Source of the DNA: Bacteroidales bacterium
GTDB lineage: Bacteria; Bacteroidota; Bacteroidia; Bacteroidales; UBA3824
NCBI GenBank assembly: GCA_017412115.1
Contig: JAFPYR010000069.1
Location: 62,001 to 126,000, forward strand
Direction: 5' to 3'
Length of the DNA stretch: 64,000 nt
The translations under genes were made by a program, and so were the position numbers. Position 1 is the stretch's first letter; every line of letters begins with the position of its first letter. Below, one piece after another: positions 1-8,229 of this stretch. The notes beneath the pieces were generated by a model, which ran no database searches, had not been told where the DNA came from, and saw only the letters and a list, made by a program, of their open reading frames with translations.

Positions 1-44
1 CATACTTTTTCTACTTTTTGGTTGAACAAAGTTAATACTTTCAT
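1..44 (-). CDS. Possible 5' end of a gene running off the window
   Basis: An ATG at 44-42 opens a frame that stays open to the window edge (MKVLTLFNQKVEKV). It lies 9 nt downstream of the GSCFA gene stop on the same strand, as expected for the next gene of an operon. Fourteen codons are too few to identify a family. Confidence 0.3.
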   Translation of the reverse strand, partial: MKVLTLFNQKVEKV

Positions 45-53
45 TTTGAATTT

Positions 54-1040
54 TCAACAAAATTCCAAAAAATATTTTTTTTCTTTTTCGAGGTTAAGAC
101 CCTGAATTTCAGACTCTAAACTCTCCGCTAAAAAAATATTTTTCTCACAAAAGTTTTTTGAGCCAATAGAAAACGGATTTTCTATCTTGTGATTGACCGA
201 TTTCATGAACTTTTCAACACGTTCAATTTGTAAAGATACTTTGTCAGAAAAATAAGTTTGCTTTATTTTTTGCCAAATATACTCTCTGGCAACTTCCGAC
301 AAATGAATCATATCTTTTTCATAAAAACGGTAATCCCGAAGTTCGTCAATTACTATCTCAAAAGAGGGAAAATATTCAACAAACTCATAATTTTCCACAG
401 CAAAAACTGTACCCAACTGCAACGTAGATTTCGACAAATTATTGTTGTGCGCACCGTCCCGAAAATGCCGCAAAGGACTCACCGTAAAAACTATCCGCGC
501 CTTGGAATTAACTTTATGAATTGTTTCAACTATTTCATTAACAGCATCTTGCACCTCGTTCACTGTTATCAACCTTCTAAAAAAAACATTCGGATTCTGT
601 TTATGACAATTAGCAACGGGCATAGAATTTTCTTTAAGAAAATACACAAAGGCAGAGCCAAGGGTTATAAAAAAAACGTCCGCTTCCCTGAAAAAAACGT
701 ATGCCTTTTCAAAACTCTCATTCACTTGATTTACTGCCCTTAACAAATCTCCATGAGAAAACCTTCCGTGAAAATCATAACAATTATAAAGCTCTCCACT
801 ATAAAAAAAATCATTTTCCCCGTAACGTTTTCCACTCAAAACATTTTTTACCATCGCTCTAATTGACAGCGGATTATAAAGAATGCCGGAAGGATTTTTC
901 AAAACTTGAAATTTAGCATTTTCAAAATACGCGCTAATATCTTCCGCAAAACACGAACCGATAAATACAATTTTTGAATTGTAATCGATTTTGATTTCTG
1001 ATTTTCCGATTTCAACCTCTGTAAAAAAATTCATAATCAC
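54..1040 (-). CDS. GSCFA domain protein
   Basis: The protein has 328 residues and carries the family-naming motif near its N-terminus (IVFIGSCFAEDI, about residues 24-35). A second conserved stretch, FFITLGSAFVY, lies near residue 125, and SPLRHFRDGAHNNNLSK lies in the middle. GSCFA proteins are a Bacteroidota family that I recall as resembling SGNH/GDSL hydrolases; the GSC motif would then correspond to the nucleophile region, which is inference. There is no signal peptide, so it is probably cytoplasmic. Its ATG overlaps the stop of the upstream thioredoxin-like gene by four bases (ATGA, 1037-1040), which suggests translational coupling. Met3 is an alternative start. The substrate is unknown. 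Confidence 0.85.
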   Translation of the reverse strand: MIMNFFTEVEIGKSEIKIDYNSKIVFIGSCFAEDISAYFENAKFQVLKNPSGILYNPLSIRAMVKNVLSGKRYGENDFFYSGELYNCYDFHGRFSHGDLLRAVNQVNESFEKAYVFFREADVFFITLGSAFVYFLKENSMPVANCHKQNPNVFFRRLITVNEVQDAVNEIVETIHKVNSKARIVFTVSPLRHFRDGAHNNNLSKSTLQLGTVFAVENYEFVEYFPSFEIVIDELRDYRFYEKDMIHLSEVAREYIWQKIKQTYFSDKVSLQIERVEKFMKSVNHKIENPFSIGSKNFCEKNIFLAESLESEIQGLNLEKEKKYFLEFC

Positions 1041-1483
1041 AAACCACTTATTCCGAAAGTATTTTCTAAATATTGCGACAAAGTATTGTAATCCATAAGA
1101 TTACCGTTGCATTTAATGATTTCAAACTGACGTTTAGGCGGAAAAATCCCGATTTGCGGCAATTTTTCTCCATGAGTGATAGTTAAAATTTCTGCCAAAA
1201 CAGCATTTTCTGAAACATTCACCGCATAAAAATTCATATACGAAGAATATTTTGCTGCCACTTCATTAAAAATTTTTGCCTGTTTTTCGCAATTTACAAC
1301 ATAATCGTCATAAAAAAGACAAATATGCGGCTTCTCTCCTATCACTTTAAAATCTTTCGTTACGGTGTCAATACTGCAAATATTTTCATAAAAATACTCA
1401 GTATCAACAACTTGAACAAAATTATTAAAACTGATAGAACATGAAACACAAAACAAAATTATTAACGAAAATACTATCCTCAT
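1037..1483 (-). CDS. Thioredoxin-like lipoprotein without a CXXC pair
   Basis: A short hydrophobic leader ends in a lipobox-like VSC (Cys15), so this is probably a lipoprotein facing the periplasm. Residues about 45-140 follow a thioredoxin-like order: a beta strand HICLFYDD, a helix EKQAKIFNEVAAKY, a strand MNFYAVNVSEN, then LPQIGIFPP where thioredoxins have the cis-proline. At the active-site position only the second cysteine (Cys65) remains, in YVVNC, so a normal dithiol function is unlikely. It is the first gene of a pair with the GSCFA gene, overlapping it by 4 bp, and begins just downstream of the GH51 terminator. The family call is moderate; the function is unknown. Confidence 0.6.
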   Translation of the reverse strand: MRIVFSLIILFCVSCSISFNNFVQVVDTEYFYENICSIDTVTKDFKVIGEKPHICLFYDDYVVNCEKQAKIFNEVAAKYSSYMNFYAVNVSENAVLAEILTITHGEKLPQIGIFPPKRQFEIIKCNGNLMDYNTLSQYLENTFGISGL

Positions 1484-1496
1484 TGTTTTTTTTCTT

Positions 1497-1524
1497 AAAA
1501 AAAAACGGGGGTCTCCCCCCGTTT
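1497..1524 (-). terminator. Rho-independent terminator of the GH51 gene
   Basis: Arms AAACGGGGG (1503-1511) and CCCCCGTTT (1516-1524) form a strong GC stem. On the minus strand the stem is followed by a run of nine T (1497-1505). It lies 8 nt past the GH51 stop codon. Confidence 0.85.
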
Positions 1525-1531
1525 GAAATTA

Positions 1532-3562
1532 TTATTTCTTAATTCTGTAAATTCTAAATGCCATGGCCGGAACATTATCTTCCAAAACGGCAACTTTCGC
1601 ACCAGAAACTTTCATAGAACCCTTTTGCGGAGTGATTCTGTTTGGATTTTCAAGTGAATTATCAGCATCCATATCAGAAGAGACAAGCGTTATGGTTTCA
1701 ACATCATGACTACCTTTCAAACCGTTCAAATTCAATTTGATAGCCTGTGAAGATTTACTCGTATTAACAACTTTCACGATAACAACGTTTTCTTTGCTGT
1801 CCAAAACCGCACTTGCAAAAAGTCCGTCTTGGTCTTTGTCGCCCGCAACAACTTTTTTGTTCATCAAAAGCGGCAAAACATTAGTGCCTTTATTCAAAGA
1901 ATACATCTGCTGAACGTAGTAAGACACTGTTTTAAAGGAATTTAAGTTATCAAACCAAACAGCATCGGGTCTCCACTGCCAACCCTCAACATGAGCAAAC
2001 AAAGGCGCATAAGTTGCCATGTGAACAACGTCAGCGTTTCTCTCGATTCCCGTCATAAAAGCGGCTTCAAGAAGTGAAGTTTCAAAATGATTCCATTTTT
2101 TACCTTTTCCGTGACAAGCATATTCGCCAGCAAAAATTTTCGGACCTTTTCTGTCATAATTATCATAACGATGACGATTAACAGAATCCAAAAACCACGA
2201 TTCAGGTCTGTAAAAATGTTCGTCGTAAAGGTCTACGCCGATTTCTTTCATTTTGGGCTGCAACATATTGAATTTTTCGCCTTCAGAATCAGGACCGGTT
2301 GTTCCTATCAACTTGATATTCGGATATTTAGCACGAATAGCGTCAGAGAACTTTTTCAATCTTTCTGTGAAAACGGGATTGTCTTTGTAGTCCCACTGTT
2401 CGTTTCCGACGCCCAAAAATTTCAAATTAAAAGGCTCCGGGTGACCCATTTCAGCACGGACTTTTCCCCATTTCGTTGATTTGTCGCCGTTTGCAAACTC
2501 AATCAAATCCAAAGCGTCCTGAATATAGGGCTGCAAATTGTCCATCGCACAATGCGCTTCCATATCGGGTTTGCCTGCTTCCTTGTTTTCATTTTGGAAC
2601 TGACAAGCAAGACCGCAACTTATCACCGGCAACGGCTCAGAACCGAAATCCTCGCAAAGTTGGAAAAATTCAAAAAATCCCAAACCGTAACTTTGATAAT
2701 AATCGGGATAAAATCTGAAATCAAAAGTATAATGCCAACGGTTTTCGTTGAGTTTGCGATTTTCAACAGGACCTACCGAATTTTTCCACTGATAACGGCT
2801 TTCCAAATCCGTACCTTCAACGATACAGCCGCCCGGAAAACGAAAAACTCCCGGTTTCATATCGTAAAGAGCCTGAGCAAGATCTTTTCTCATACCGTTT
2901 TCTCTGCCCTTCCAAGTATCTGTCGGAAAGAGAGATACGTGTTCAAGGTCGGTTGTAACGATAGGCTGTCTGTCAAAACCGCGTAAGAAAATTCTCATTG
3001 AGGCTTTCGGATTTGTAACTTTTCCTTTGAATTTAGCCGTGTATTTTTTCCATTGAGTACCTTCAACATCAACGTAACAAACCTCTTGTTCTTGAGTCTC
3101 GCCCATTGAAGCGTTATCAACGATTTGAACAAGAATAGTTGATTTTCCGCCTTCGGGACATCTTGCCCAAACAGAAAATCTGTATTCTTCACCTTCTTTA
3201 ATAGGAATTCCGAAAAATCCTTCGTTTTCCACTCCGGTATGTTTGTGAGGATGACCGGCGTAACGAAGTCTTACATAATGAGGATTTTTGTCAAAAGGTC
3301 CGTCATCTTTGACTTCAACATTGCCGAAAGTCCGCCAACCCATAAGATTTTGCGGAAATTCAAACGAACGGTTTTTCACCATTTCGGCATAAAGACCGCC
3401 GTCGGCAGCATAATTAATGTCTTCGAAAAAAATACCGTACATTGTCGGTTGAACCGACGCCCCTTGTTTTGAGGTATTAACCTCCATAACGTGCTGATTT
3501 TGAGCGTTTGCCGATAATACACAAGACAACGCTAAAGCACCTAAAAATAACTGTTTTTTCAT
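1532..3562 (-). CDS. Secreted alpha-L-arabinofuranosidase, GH51
   Basis: The mature enzyme would remove terminal arabinose from arabinan or arabinoxylan. From the ATG at 3562 it has 676 residues with a signal peptide (MKKQLFLGALALSCVLSANA, cleavage near AQNQ). A carbohydrate-binding-like beta region (about residues 20-220) precedes the TIM barrel. The clan GH-A acid/base Glu sits in GVGNEQW (about residue 388) and the nucleophile in FAGEYACH (about 478), followed by a C-terminal beta domain. The frame stays open upstream to an ATG at 3604, but that ATG lies inside the predicted -7 box, so 3562 is preferred. The gene stands alone, with its own promoter and terminator and no SusC/D pair nearby. 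Confidence 0.93.
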   Translation of the reverse strand: MKKQLFLGALALSCVLSANAQNQHVMEVNTSKQGASVQPTMYGIFFEDINYAADGGLYAEMVKNRSFEFPQNLMGWRTFGNVEVKDDGPFDKNPHYVRLRYAGHPHKHTGVENEGFFGIPIKEGEEYRFSVWARCPEGGKSTILVQIVDNASMGETQEQEVCYVDVEGTQWKKYTAKFKGKVTNPKASMRIFLRGFDRQPIVTTDLEHVSLFPTDTWKGRENGMRKDLAQALYDMKPGVFRFPGGCIVEGTDLESRYQWKNSVGPVENRKLNENRWHYTFDFRFYPDYYQSYGLGFFEFFQLCEDFGSEPLPVISCGLACQFQNENKEAGKPDMEAHCAMDNLQPYIQDALDLIEFANGDKSTKWGKVRAEMGHPEPFNLKFLGVGNEQWDYKDNPVFTERLKKFSDAIRAKYPNIKLIGTTGPDSEGEKFNMLQPKMKEIGVDLYDEHFYRPESWFLDSVNRHRYDNYDRKGPKIFAGEYACHGKGKKWNHFETSLLEAAFMTGIERNADVVHMATYAPLFAHVEGWQWRPDAVWFDNLNSFKTVSYYVQQMYSLNKGTNVLPLLMNKKVVAGDKDQDGLFASAVLDSKENVVIVKVVNTSKSSQAIKLNLNGLKGSHDVETITLVSSDMDADNSLENPNRITPQKGSMKVSGAKVAVLEDNVPAMAFRIYRIKK

Positions 3563-3601
3563 CTGATAAAAAAATTGAATATTAAGTGTTAAATTTCCAC
3601 A

Positions 3602-3633
3602 CAAAGAAAATGTTTTTTTTTCAGAAAAGCAAA
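3602..3633 (-). promoter_or_regulatory. Bacteroidota-type promoter of the GH51 gene
   Basis: On the minus strand TTTG (3633-3630), a 20-nt spacer and TTTCTTTG (3609-3602) match TTTG-N19-21-TAnnTTTG with one mismatch. It leaves a leader of about 35 nt before the ATG at 3562. Confidence 0.5.
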
Positions 3634-3646
3634 AAAAATTTTAATT

Positions 3647-4180
3647 TTATCTTAACGAAAATTCGCAACCGCAATAAAGTTGATTATAAAAGCCGTTTTC
3701 TTTTAACAACTCGTTTCGGCGCTGTTGCAAACCGCCTTTGCGCCAATTTTTTGCCAAATAATTAACGTTTTGAGCCAAAGACTGCGCATAAAAACCAGCC
3801 TCGTCAATTTGTTCCAAGGATTTCCAACGTGAGGAAGAAAGCGAACTTGCAAAAGTGTCAAAACCGTTTTCTTGAGCAGTTTTAGCGGTAAGTTTCAACC
3901 GCATTTTAAAACATCTCAAACAACGGCCACCCCTTTCGGGTTCGTTTTCCAAACCCTTAATTTCTTCCTGCCATTTTTCGTGTTCGTAAGGACCTTCAAT
4001 CATTTCGATTCCCAATTTTTGAGAATATTTTTCACATTCATTGCGGCGGATTTCATATTCCTCTTTAGGGAAAATGTTAGGATTATAATAAAAAATTGCC
4101 GGCTTAATACCCTCTTTCATAAGTTTTTCCAAAATTGGAGCACTACAAGGCGCACAACAAGCATGAAGTAAAATTTTCAT
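3647..4180 (-). CDS. queH: Epoxyqueuosine reductase QueH
   Basis: QueH (formerly DUF208) carries out the last step of queuosine synthesis, reducing epoxyqueuosine in the wobble position of tRNA. From ATG 4180 the protein has 177 residues. Its Fe-S and metal-binding cysteines are visible: HACCAPC near the N-terminus (Cys8, Cys9, Cys12), GRCLRCF in the middle and YCGCEF at the C-terminus. The reading frame extends upstream to 4201, but family members begin directly with MKILLHACC, so the internal Met is chosen. It is a non-orthologous replacement of QueG. No other queuosine genes are in the window. Confidence 0.93.
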   Translation of the reverse strand: MKILLHACCAPCSAPILEKLMKEGIKPAIFYYNPNIFPKEEYEIRRNECEKYSQKLGIEMIEGPYEHEKWQEEIKGLENEPERGGRCLRCFKMRLKLTAKTAQENGFDTFASSLSSSRWKSLEQIDEAGFYAQSLAQNVNYLAKNWRKGGLQQRRNELLKENGFYNQLYCGCEFSLR

Positions 4181-4261
4181 AATTAATTTTTTTTGGCACA
4201 TTAATTGATTTTATGGTAAGTGTAAAAGTTTGAAATAGTTAGGTTAGGTTGGTTAATTTTG

Positions 4262-4299
4262 GTGCCGATTCTTTGAAGAAAAAGAATACGGCACTTTTT
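4262..4299. terminator. Hairpin just past the mlaD-like stop codon
   Basis: GTGCCG-ATTCTTT and AAAGAAT-A-CGGCAC form a long stem with one bulge. The T5 run follows it in plus direction (4295-4299); in minus direction, that of the mlaD-like gene, only CAAAATT follows. It may act as a 3' end for the minus-strand gene or block antisense transcription. Confidence 0.45.
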
Positions 4300-4300
4300 G

Positions 4301-5254
4301 TTATTTCTTCTTGTCAGAACTTTTGTCTTTTCCGCCGAAAATTGCAAGATTAACATATTTTCTGGGATGTTTTTCAAAATCTTCCAACAAACGGTTTGCC
4401 TTCAAAGTCAATTGTTCGAGATTGTTATAAACCGAATCCGAGGTCAAAAGTTTTTGAACGGTTCCATCTCCACGATTAACAACTTCAAGTGCGGTATTAA
4501 TATTATTTAGCGCAGTCTGAGCCTCAGAAAGTGTTTGAGCCAAATTCAAAGCGTTAAGAGTATCGCTCAAGGCTGCAAAATTTCCGATTGCACGGTCAAT
4601 ATTTCCGCTGTTTTTTGCTAAAGTGCGGCTCAAATTATTAAAATCGGAAATCATACCGTCAATACGACTAAGATTAGAGGCTAAATGTTCGGACAAAACT
4701 TGTAAATTTTCGATTCCCGAAGTTAAATTCTTGACATTCTTTTCTGTTAAAAGTGCGTTCAAAGAGTGCAAAACAGAATCCGTAACGGAAATAAAACCTG
4801 CTAAATCGTCTTTTACCGGCAAAATCATGTCCATAACCTGTTCGATAATTCCGCCTTGAATCATGGACTCTAAAGTGTCGCCACTTTTATGATAACCGTC
4901 AAATTTTTCCGGCCGGATAACTTCAATGCCCTTTGTACCCATAATATCAACGCTGACAATTTTCAAAACCGTACCTTTGGGCATATTGAAATCGCTATTA
5001 ACTTTTACTCTGACAATTATTTTCAAAGAATTGTTTAACTCTTGAAAATCAATTTTTTCGACAGAACCGATTCTGTAACCGCTCAACAAAACGGGATTAC
5101 TTTCTGCCAAGCCGTCCAATTTATTATAAACGGCAACATAACGGTCTTGAGTTTTGAAAAGATTTTCACCTTTTAAGAAACTCAACCCCCAAACCAAGAG
5201 CACGAGAGCGAGAATAGCCAAAACTCCTATTTTAACAACACTTTTTTTGTCCAT
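4301..5254 (-). CDS. MCE domain (MlaD-like) lipid transport protein
   Basis: The 317-residue protein starts with one membrane anchor (VVKIGVLAILALVLLVWGLSF) followed by an MCE domain (about residues 35-120: YVAVYNKLDGLAESNPVLLSGYRIGSVEKI shape, given here only in part). A helical coiled-coil tail rich in LNNINTALEVVNRG-type repeats follows. Such proteins are the periplasmic lipid-binding part of Mla-type ABC transporters. No permease (MlaE) or ATPase (MlaF) is nearby, so partners must be elsewhere. The frame runs upstream to 5359, but that part reads through a tRNA gene, so ATG 5254 is the start. The start lies only 9 nt downstream of the tRNA terminator. Confidence 0.88.
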   Translation of the reverse strand: MDKKSVVKIGVLAILALVLLVWGLSFLKGENLFKTQDRYVAVYNKLDGLAESNPVLLSGYRIGSVEKIDFQELNNSLKIIVRVKVNSDFNMPKGTVLKIVSVDIMGTKGIEVIRPEKFDGYHKSGDTLESMIQGGIIEQVMDMILPVKDDLAGFISVTDSVLHSLNALLTEKNVKNLTSGIENLQVLSEHLASNLSRIDGMISDFNNLSRTLAKNSGNIDRAIGNFAALSDTLNALNLAQTLSEAQTALNNINTALEVVNRGDGTVQKLLTSDSVYNNLEQLTLKANRLLEDFEKHPRKYVNLAIFGGKDKSSDKKK

Positions 5255-5262
5255 AATCAAAT

Positions 5263-5299
5263 AAAAAAAGGGCTGCTTAAAAAAGTTTTTTAAGCAGCC
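5263..5299 (-). terminator. Terminator after the tRNA-Arg pair
   Basis: Perfect 14-bp arms GGCTGCTTAAAAAA (5271-5284) and its complement (5286-5299), with seven T following on the minus strand (5269-5263). Confidence 0.8.
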
Positions 5300-5313
5300 G
5301 TAAAAAAATTTAG

Positions 5314-5387
5314 TGACCTCGGCGGGATTCAAACCCACAACCTTTTGATCCGTAGTCAAATGCTCTATTCAGTTGAGCTACGAGGCC
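5314..5387 (-). tRNA. tRNA-Arg (anticodon ACG), copy 1
   Basis: The 74-nt cloverleaf is complete: acceptor GGCCTCG/CGAGGTC (one G-U pair), D-arm with GCTC/GAGC, anticodon stem TTTGA/TCAAA with loop CTACGGA (anticodon ACG, normally edited to ICG), and T-arm GTGGG-TTTGAAT-CCCGC. The discriminator base is A and CCA is not encoded. Confidence 0.95.
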
Positions 5388-5440
5388 TAAACCAATGTTT
5401 AACGAATTAATAAATTTCAAAAAAAAATGAAAAAAAAACG

Positions 5441-5514
5441 TGACCTCGGCGGGATTCAAACCCACAACCTTTTGATCCGTAGTCAAATGCTCTATTCAGT
5501 TGAGCTACGAGGCC
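5441..5514 (-). tRNA. tRNA-Arg (anticodon ACG), copy 2
   Basis: Identical in all 74 nt to the copy at 5314-5387, which it precedes in transcription by 53 nt. The two probably form one transcript from the promoter at 5554-5585. Confidence 0.95.
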
Positions 5515-5553
5515 TAAATACAATATGCAAACTGCGTTTCTTAATTACGGGTG

Positions 5554-5585
5554 CAAAGTTAAGGTATTTTACTCGAAATACCAAA
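5554..5585 (-). promoter_or_regulatory. Promoter of the tRNA-Arg pair
   Basis: Minus strand TTTG (5585-5582), 20-nt spacer, TAACTTTG (5561-5554): an exact match to the Bacteroidota consensus, about 40 nt before the first tRNA. Confidence 0.75.
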
Positions 5586-5627
5586 ATTTTTGTGTATTTT
5601 TTTTGATATTTTTTCTAACAGCCTAAC

Positions 5628-6770
5628 TTACAAATTCATATCGACGTTCTGATCTTTGTCCAAAAAAACCGAAATCGAAAACAAAGAATAATTTTCGTCA
5701 ATATCCGTAAAATTATACTCCGCATTATGACGGCTTTTGTTGAGCATAGAAATAATACCTTTCGATTTGTTTTCAGGAGATTTTGCCATCTTAATGCGTT
5801 CATCCCTATCAATAGCATTAAGAGAGTCGATTAAAGAAATAAGATTTGGAATTTTAGATTTTAAAACATGATTAGCGGCCGTAAGAACGAGATGTTCTTT
5901 GTCCTGACGGATAAAAAACATTCCGAAACAATGTGTTTGTTTTTCGTCAGAGAGTCTGTCAGCATGAAGCAAAATATTTTGCAAAAGCTCAATCATCACG
6001 CAATAAACCCTTGTTTTTAAGGCTTTAGAAACATTAATCTGTCTTGAAAGAATATTCATCAGATTAATAAGGTTTTCTTGATTGAGAATGCCGCTGTAAT
6101 GCAAAAAAATCTGATATTTCTGAAGACCTAAATGAAAACCGAAAATTTTGTCCAAAGAATATTGATTGATTTCCGCTAATGCCTCTTGATTGTCAATATC
6201 CTTTTTGTTGAACAAAATATCAATGTGCATATAAAATCTTGTATAGCCGTATTTTGTGGGAACAAAAGAATATTTGAGCTTGTTACCAGATTTACGTGCC
6301 ATTTCTATAAGACCTAAACCGGCACCGCCTTTAGTGGAATATTTTCCGTTTGTTAAAACCTCGCGCGAAAACATTTTCAATTCCTCGGAATCTTTTGAAT
6401 TGATAAGGTCAATTCTTTCCTGAAGTTTTGCGCAGTTTTCGTTTTTAACGAGATTGGCTGAGGTGATATAGTAACCGAATTTTCCGCGCCTTATGATAAA
6501 AAGTCCGTATTGATCGAAAGAAGAGTCGGCATCAATTTCCTGATGACGTGTAATGTTTTGTAAACTTTCTACCATTATAAAGTAAACACGCTTTCTGACA
6601 AGAACTTTTTCTTTCATATCACCGAAATTAGTTTCGGCAAGCGAAAGAATATTTTCCACAACATCAGAATTAACGTTGCCTCTATAAGTATATTCCAAAC
6701 CGTCGGTCGGAATATGCTCATAAAGTTCGTATGCTATATGTCTGTCCAACATTGCGTTTGTTTGCGACAT
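5628..6770 (-). CDS. SiaB-like kinase with two tandem HATPase-type domains
   Basis: Two homologous GHKL-like halves are seen in 380 residues. Half 1 (about 1-195) has an N-box with Glu68, Asn72 and His76 (VESLQNITRH) and a glycine-rich G-box GGAGLGLIEMARKSG (148-162). Half 2 (about 205-375) repeats the N-box (IELLQNILLHAD, Glu261, Asn265), but its G-box is reduced to SKGIISMLNKSR (336-347). Single-domain relatives (SiaB family, DUF6272) phosphorylate SiaC-type proteins, and a SiaC-like gene lies at 17804. The second half may therefore be a non-catalytic or regulatory copy. The protein is soluble and cytoplasmic. It lies between the thrC hairpin region and the tRNA promoter. Confidence 0.75.
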   Translation of the reverse strand: MSQTNAMLDRHIAYELYEHIPTDGLEYTYRGNVNSDVVENILSLAETNFGDMKEKVLVRKRVYFIMVESLQNITRHQEIDADSSFDQYGLFIIRRGKFGYYITSANLVKNENCAKLQERIDLINSKDSEELKMFSREVLTNGKYSTKGGAGLGLIEMARKSGNKLKYSFVPTKYGYTRFYMHIDILFNKKDIDNQEALAEINQYSLDKIFGFHLGLQKYQIFLHYSGILNQENLINLMNILSRQINVSKALKTRVYCVMIELLQNILLHADRLSDEKQTHCFGMFFIRQDKEHLVLTAANHVLKSKIPNLISLIDSLNAIDRDERIKMAKSPENKSKGIISMLNKSRHNAEYNFTDIDENYSLFSISVFLDKDQNVDMNL

Positions 6771-6799
6771 TTTACTTTATAAATTAGCGTTTAAACTTT

Positions 6800-6894
6800 T
6801 AAACGTTATTTTTAGAATTTTGTTTTGATTTTTCAAGACTTTTTTTGTCAAAAAAAATACCATGCTAAACAAAATTCTAAAAATCAAACGTTTA
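6800..6894. repeat. Long inverted repeat between thrC and the SiaB-like gene
   Basis: Arms of 26 nt (6800-6825) and 28 nt (6867-6894) pair almost perfectly around a 41-nt loop. A second short stem formed with GTTTAAACTT just outside (6789-6806) would compete for the TAAACG end. It begins 18 nt past the thrC stop and may be the thrC 3' end or a leader element of the next gene. There is no clear T-run. Confidence 0.7.
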
Positions 6895-6912
6895 TATTCT
6901 CATTTTTTTTCT

Positions 6913-8214
6913 TTACAAATAACGTTCGGAAAGTATTTTTTCCAATTCTTTGTAATCGTTTTCGATTTTGATTGAAACTTTTTCTTTTCCGAGACATTTT
7001 TTTAAGTTTTCGGGCAACTCCGGCGTTACGCCTACAGCCTGCTCTACAACGTCAAGGAATTTTGCCGGATGTGCAGTTTCCAAAAATACTCCCGGACAAG
7101 CGCTTGCGTTTTCCTTCAAATATTTTTCGATTCCTAACATTCCGACAGCACCGTGCGGGTCAAGCGTATAACCGTATTCAGAGTAAACCATCTTCATTTT
7201 CTTTTTGGTCTCTTCGTCCGAGAAACTGTAACTTGAAATCACTGAAGCAAAATTTTTGCTGCTGTGAGAGAAAATTTCGTCAAGTCTTTCAAAATTGCTC
7301 GGATCGCCTACGTCCATTGCATTAGAAATGGTCTGAACCGAAGGTTTAGGTTTGTAAACACCCGTTTGCAAATATTGCGGAACGGTATCATTAGCATTGG
7401 TTGCCGCTACAAAATGATTAACCTTCAAACCCGATTTCAAAGCCAAAATACCGCCGGTTATGTTTCCGAAATTACCGCTTGGAACACAAATTACGGATTC
7501 AAAACTTTTCAGCTGCTTAACCGCGTAATAGTAATAAAACGATTGCGGAATCAATCTTGCGATGTTAATCGAATTAGCCGAGGTAAGCGAAAATTTGCCT
7601 TTCGTATCGAATTGAGAAAAAGCCGTTTTCACCAAAGCCTGACAATCATCGAAAACGCCGTTTACTTCCAAAGCCGTAATATTTCCGCCGTTGGTCGTAA
7701 GTTGTTTTTCCTGAATTTCGCTAACTTTTCCGCTCGGATAAAGGATTATAACATCAACTCCAGGAACGTTCAAAAAACCGTTTGCAACAGCGCTTCCCGT
7801 ATCACCGGAAGTTGCAACGAGAATAACAGTTTTCTCGTTTTTGCGACTTGAAAAATACCCCAAACATCTTGCCATAAATCTCGCTCCGACATCTTTGAAA
7901 GCGCAAGTCGGACCGTGAAAAAGTTCAAGACTGTAAACTTGATCTTTTACTCTGACAAGAGGAATGTCAAAATTCAAAACCTCATTGCAAAGTTTTTTGA
8001 AATCTTCATCAGGAATTTCATCTCCGACATAACCCTTTCCTACGTGATAACCGATTTCAGGAAGGCTCATGTCAAAAAGATTAGCCCAAAATTCCGTATC
8101 TAATTTTATATATTCTTCAGGCATAAAAAGTCCTCTGTTAGGAGCAAGACCTTGTTTTACGGCTTGCTCAAAAGATACTTTTAAGCCTTTGTCTCTTGTG
8201 CTGAAGTATTGCAT
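6913..8214 (-). CDS. thrC: Threonine synthase
   Basis: This PLP enzyme converts O-phosphohomoserine to threonine in the cytoplasm. At 433 residues it has normal family length. The N-terminal MQYFSTRD opening is typical, the PLP-binding Lys107 is in HGPTCAFKDVGARFM, and the phosphate-binding loop is SGNFGNITGG. The protein ends in the usual HPAKF region and a short helical tail. It starts 15 nt after the stop of the aspartokinase gene, so the two are surely cotranscribed. Confidence 0.96.
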   Translation of the reverse strand: MQYFSTRDKGLKVSFEQAVKQGLAPNRGLFMPEEYIKLDTEFWANLFDMSLPEIGYHVGKGYVGDEIPDEDFKKLCNEVLNFDIPLVRVKDQVYSLELFHGPTCAFKDVGARFMARCLGYFSSRKNEKTVILVATSGDTGSAVANGFLNVPGVDVIILYPSGKVSEIQEKQLTTNGGNITALEVNGVFDDCQALVKTAFSQFDTKGKFSLTSANSINIARLIPQSFYYYYAVKQLKSFESVICVPSGNFGNITGGILALKSGLKVNHFVAATNANDTVPQYLQTGVYKPKPSVQTISNAMDVGDPSNFERLDEIFSHSSKNFASVISSYSFSDEETKKKMKMVYSEYGYTLDPHGAVGMLGIEKYLKENASACPGVFLETAHPAKFLDVVEQAVGVTPELPENLKKCLGKEKVSIKIENDYKELEKILSERYL

Positions 8215-8229
8215 TTATTAAGTTTTTTA

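Noticed and set aside
5255..5359. N-terminal extension of the MCE protein
   Set aside because: The extension reads through a tRNA gene and its terminator; the membrane anchor starts at 5254.
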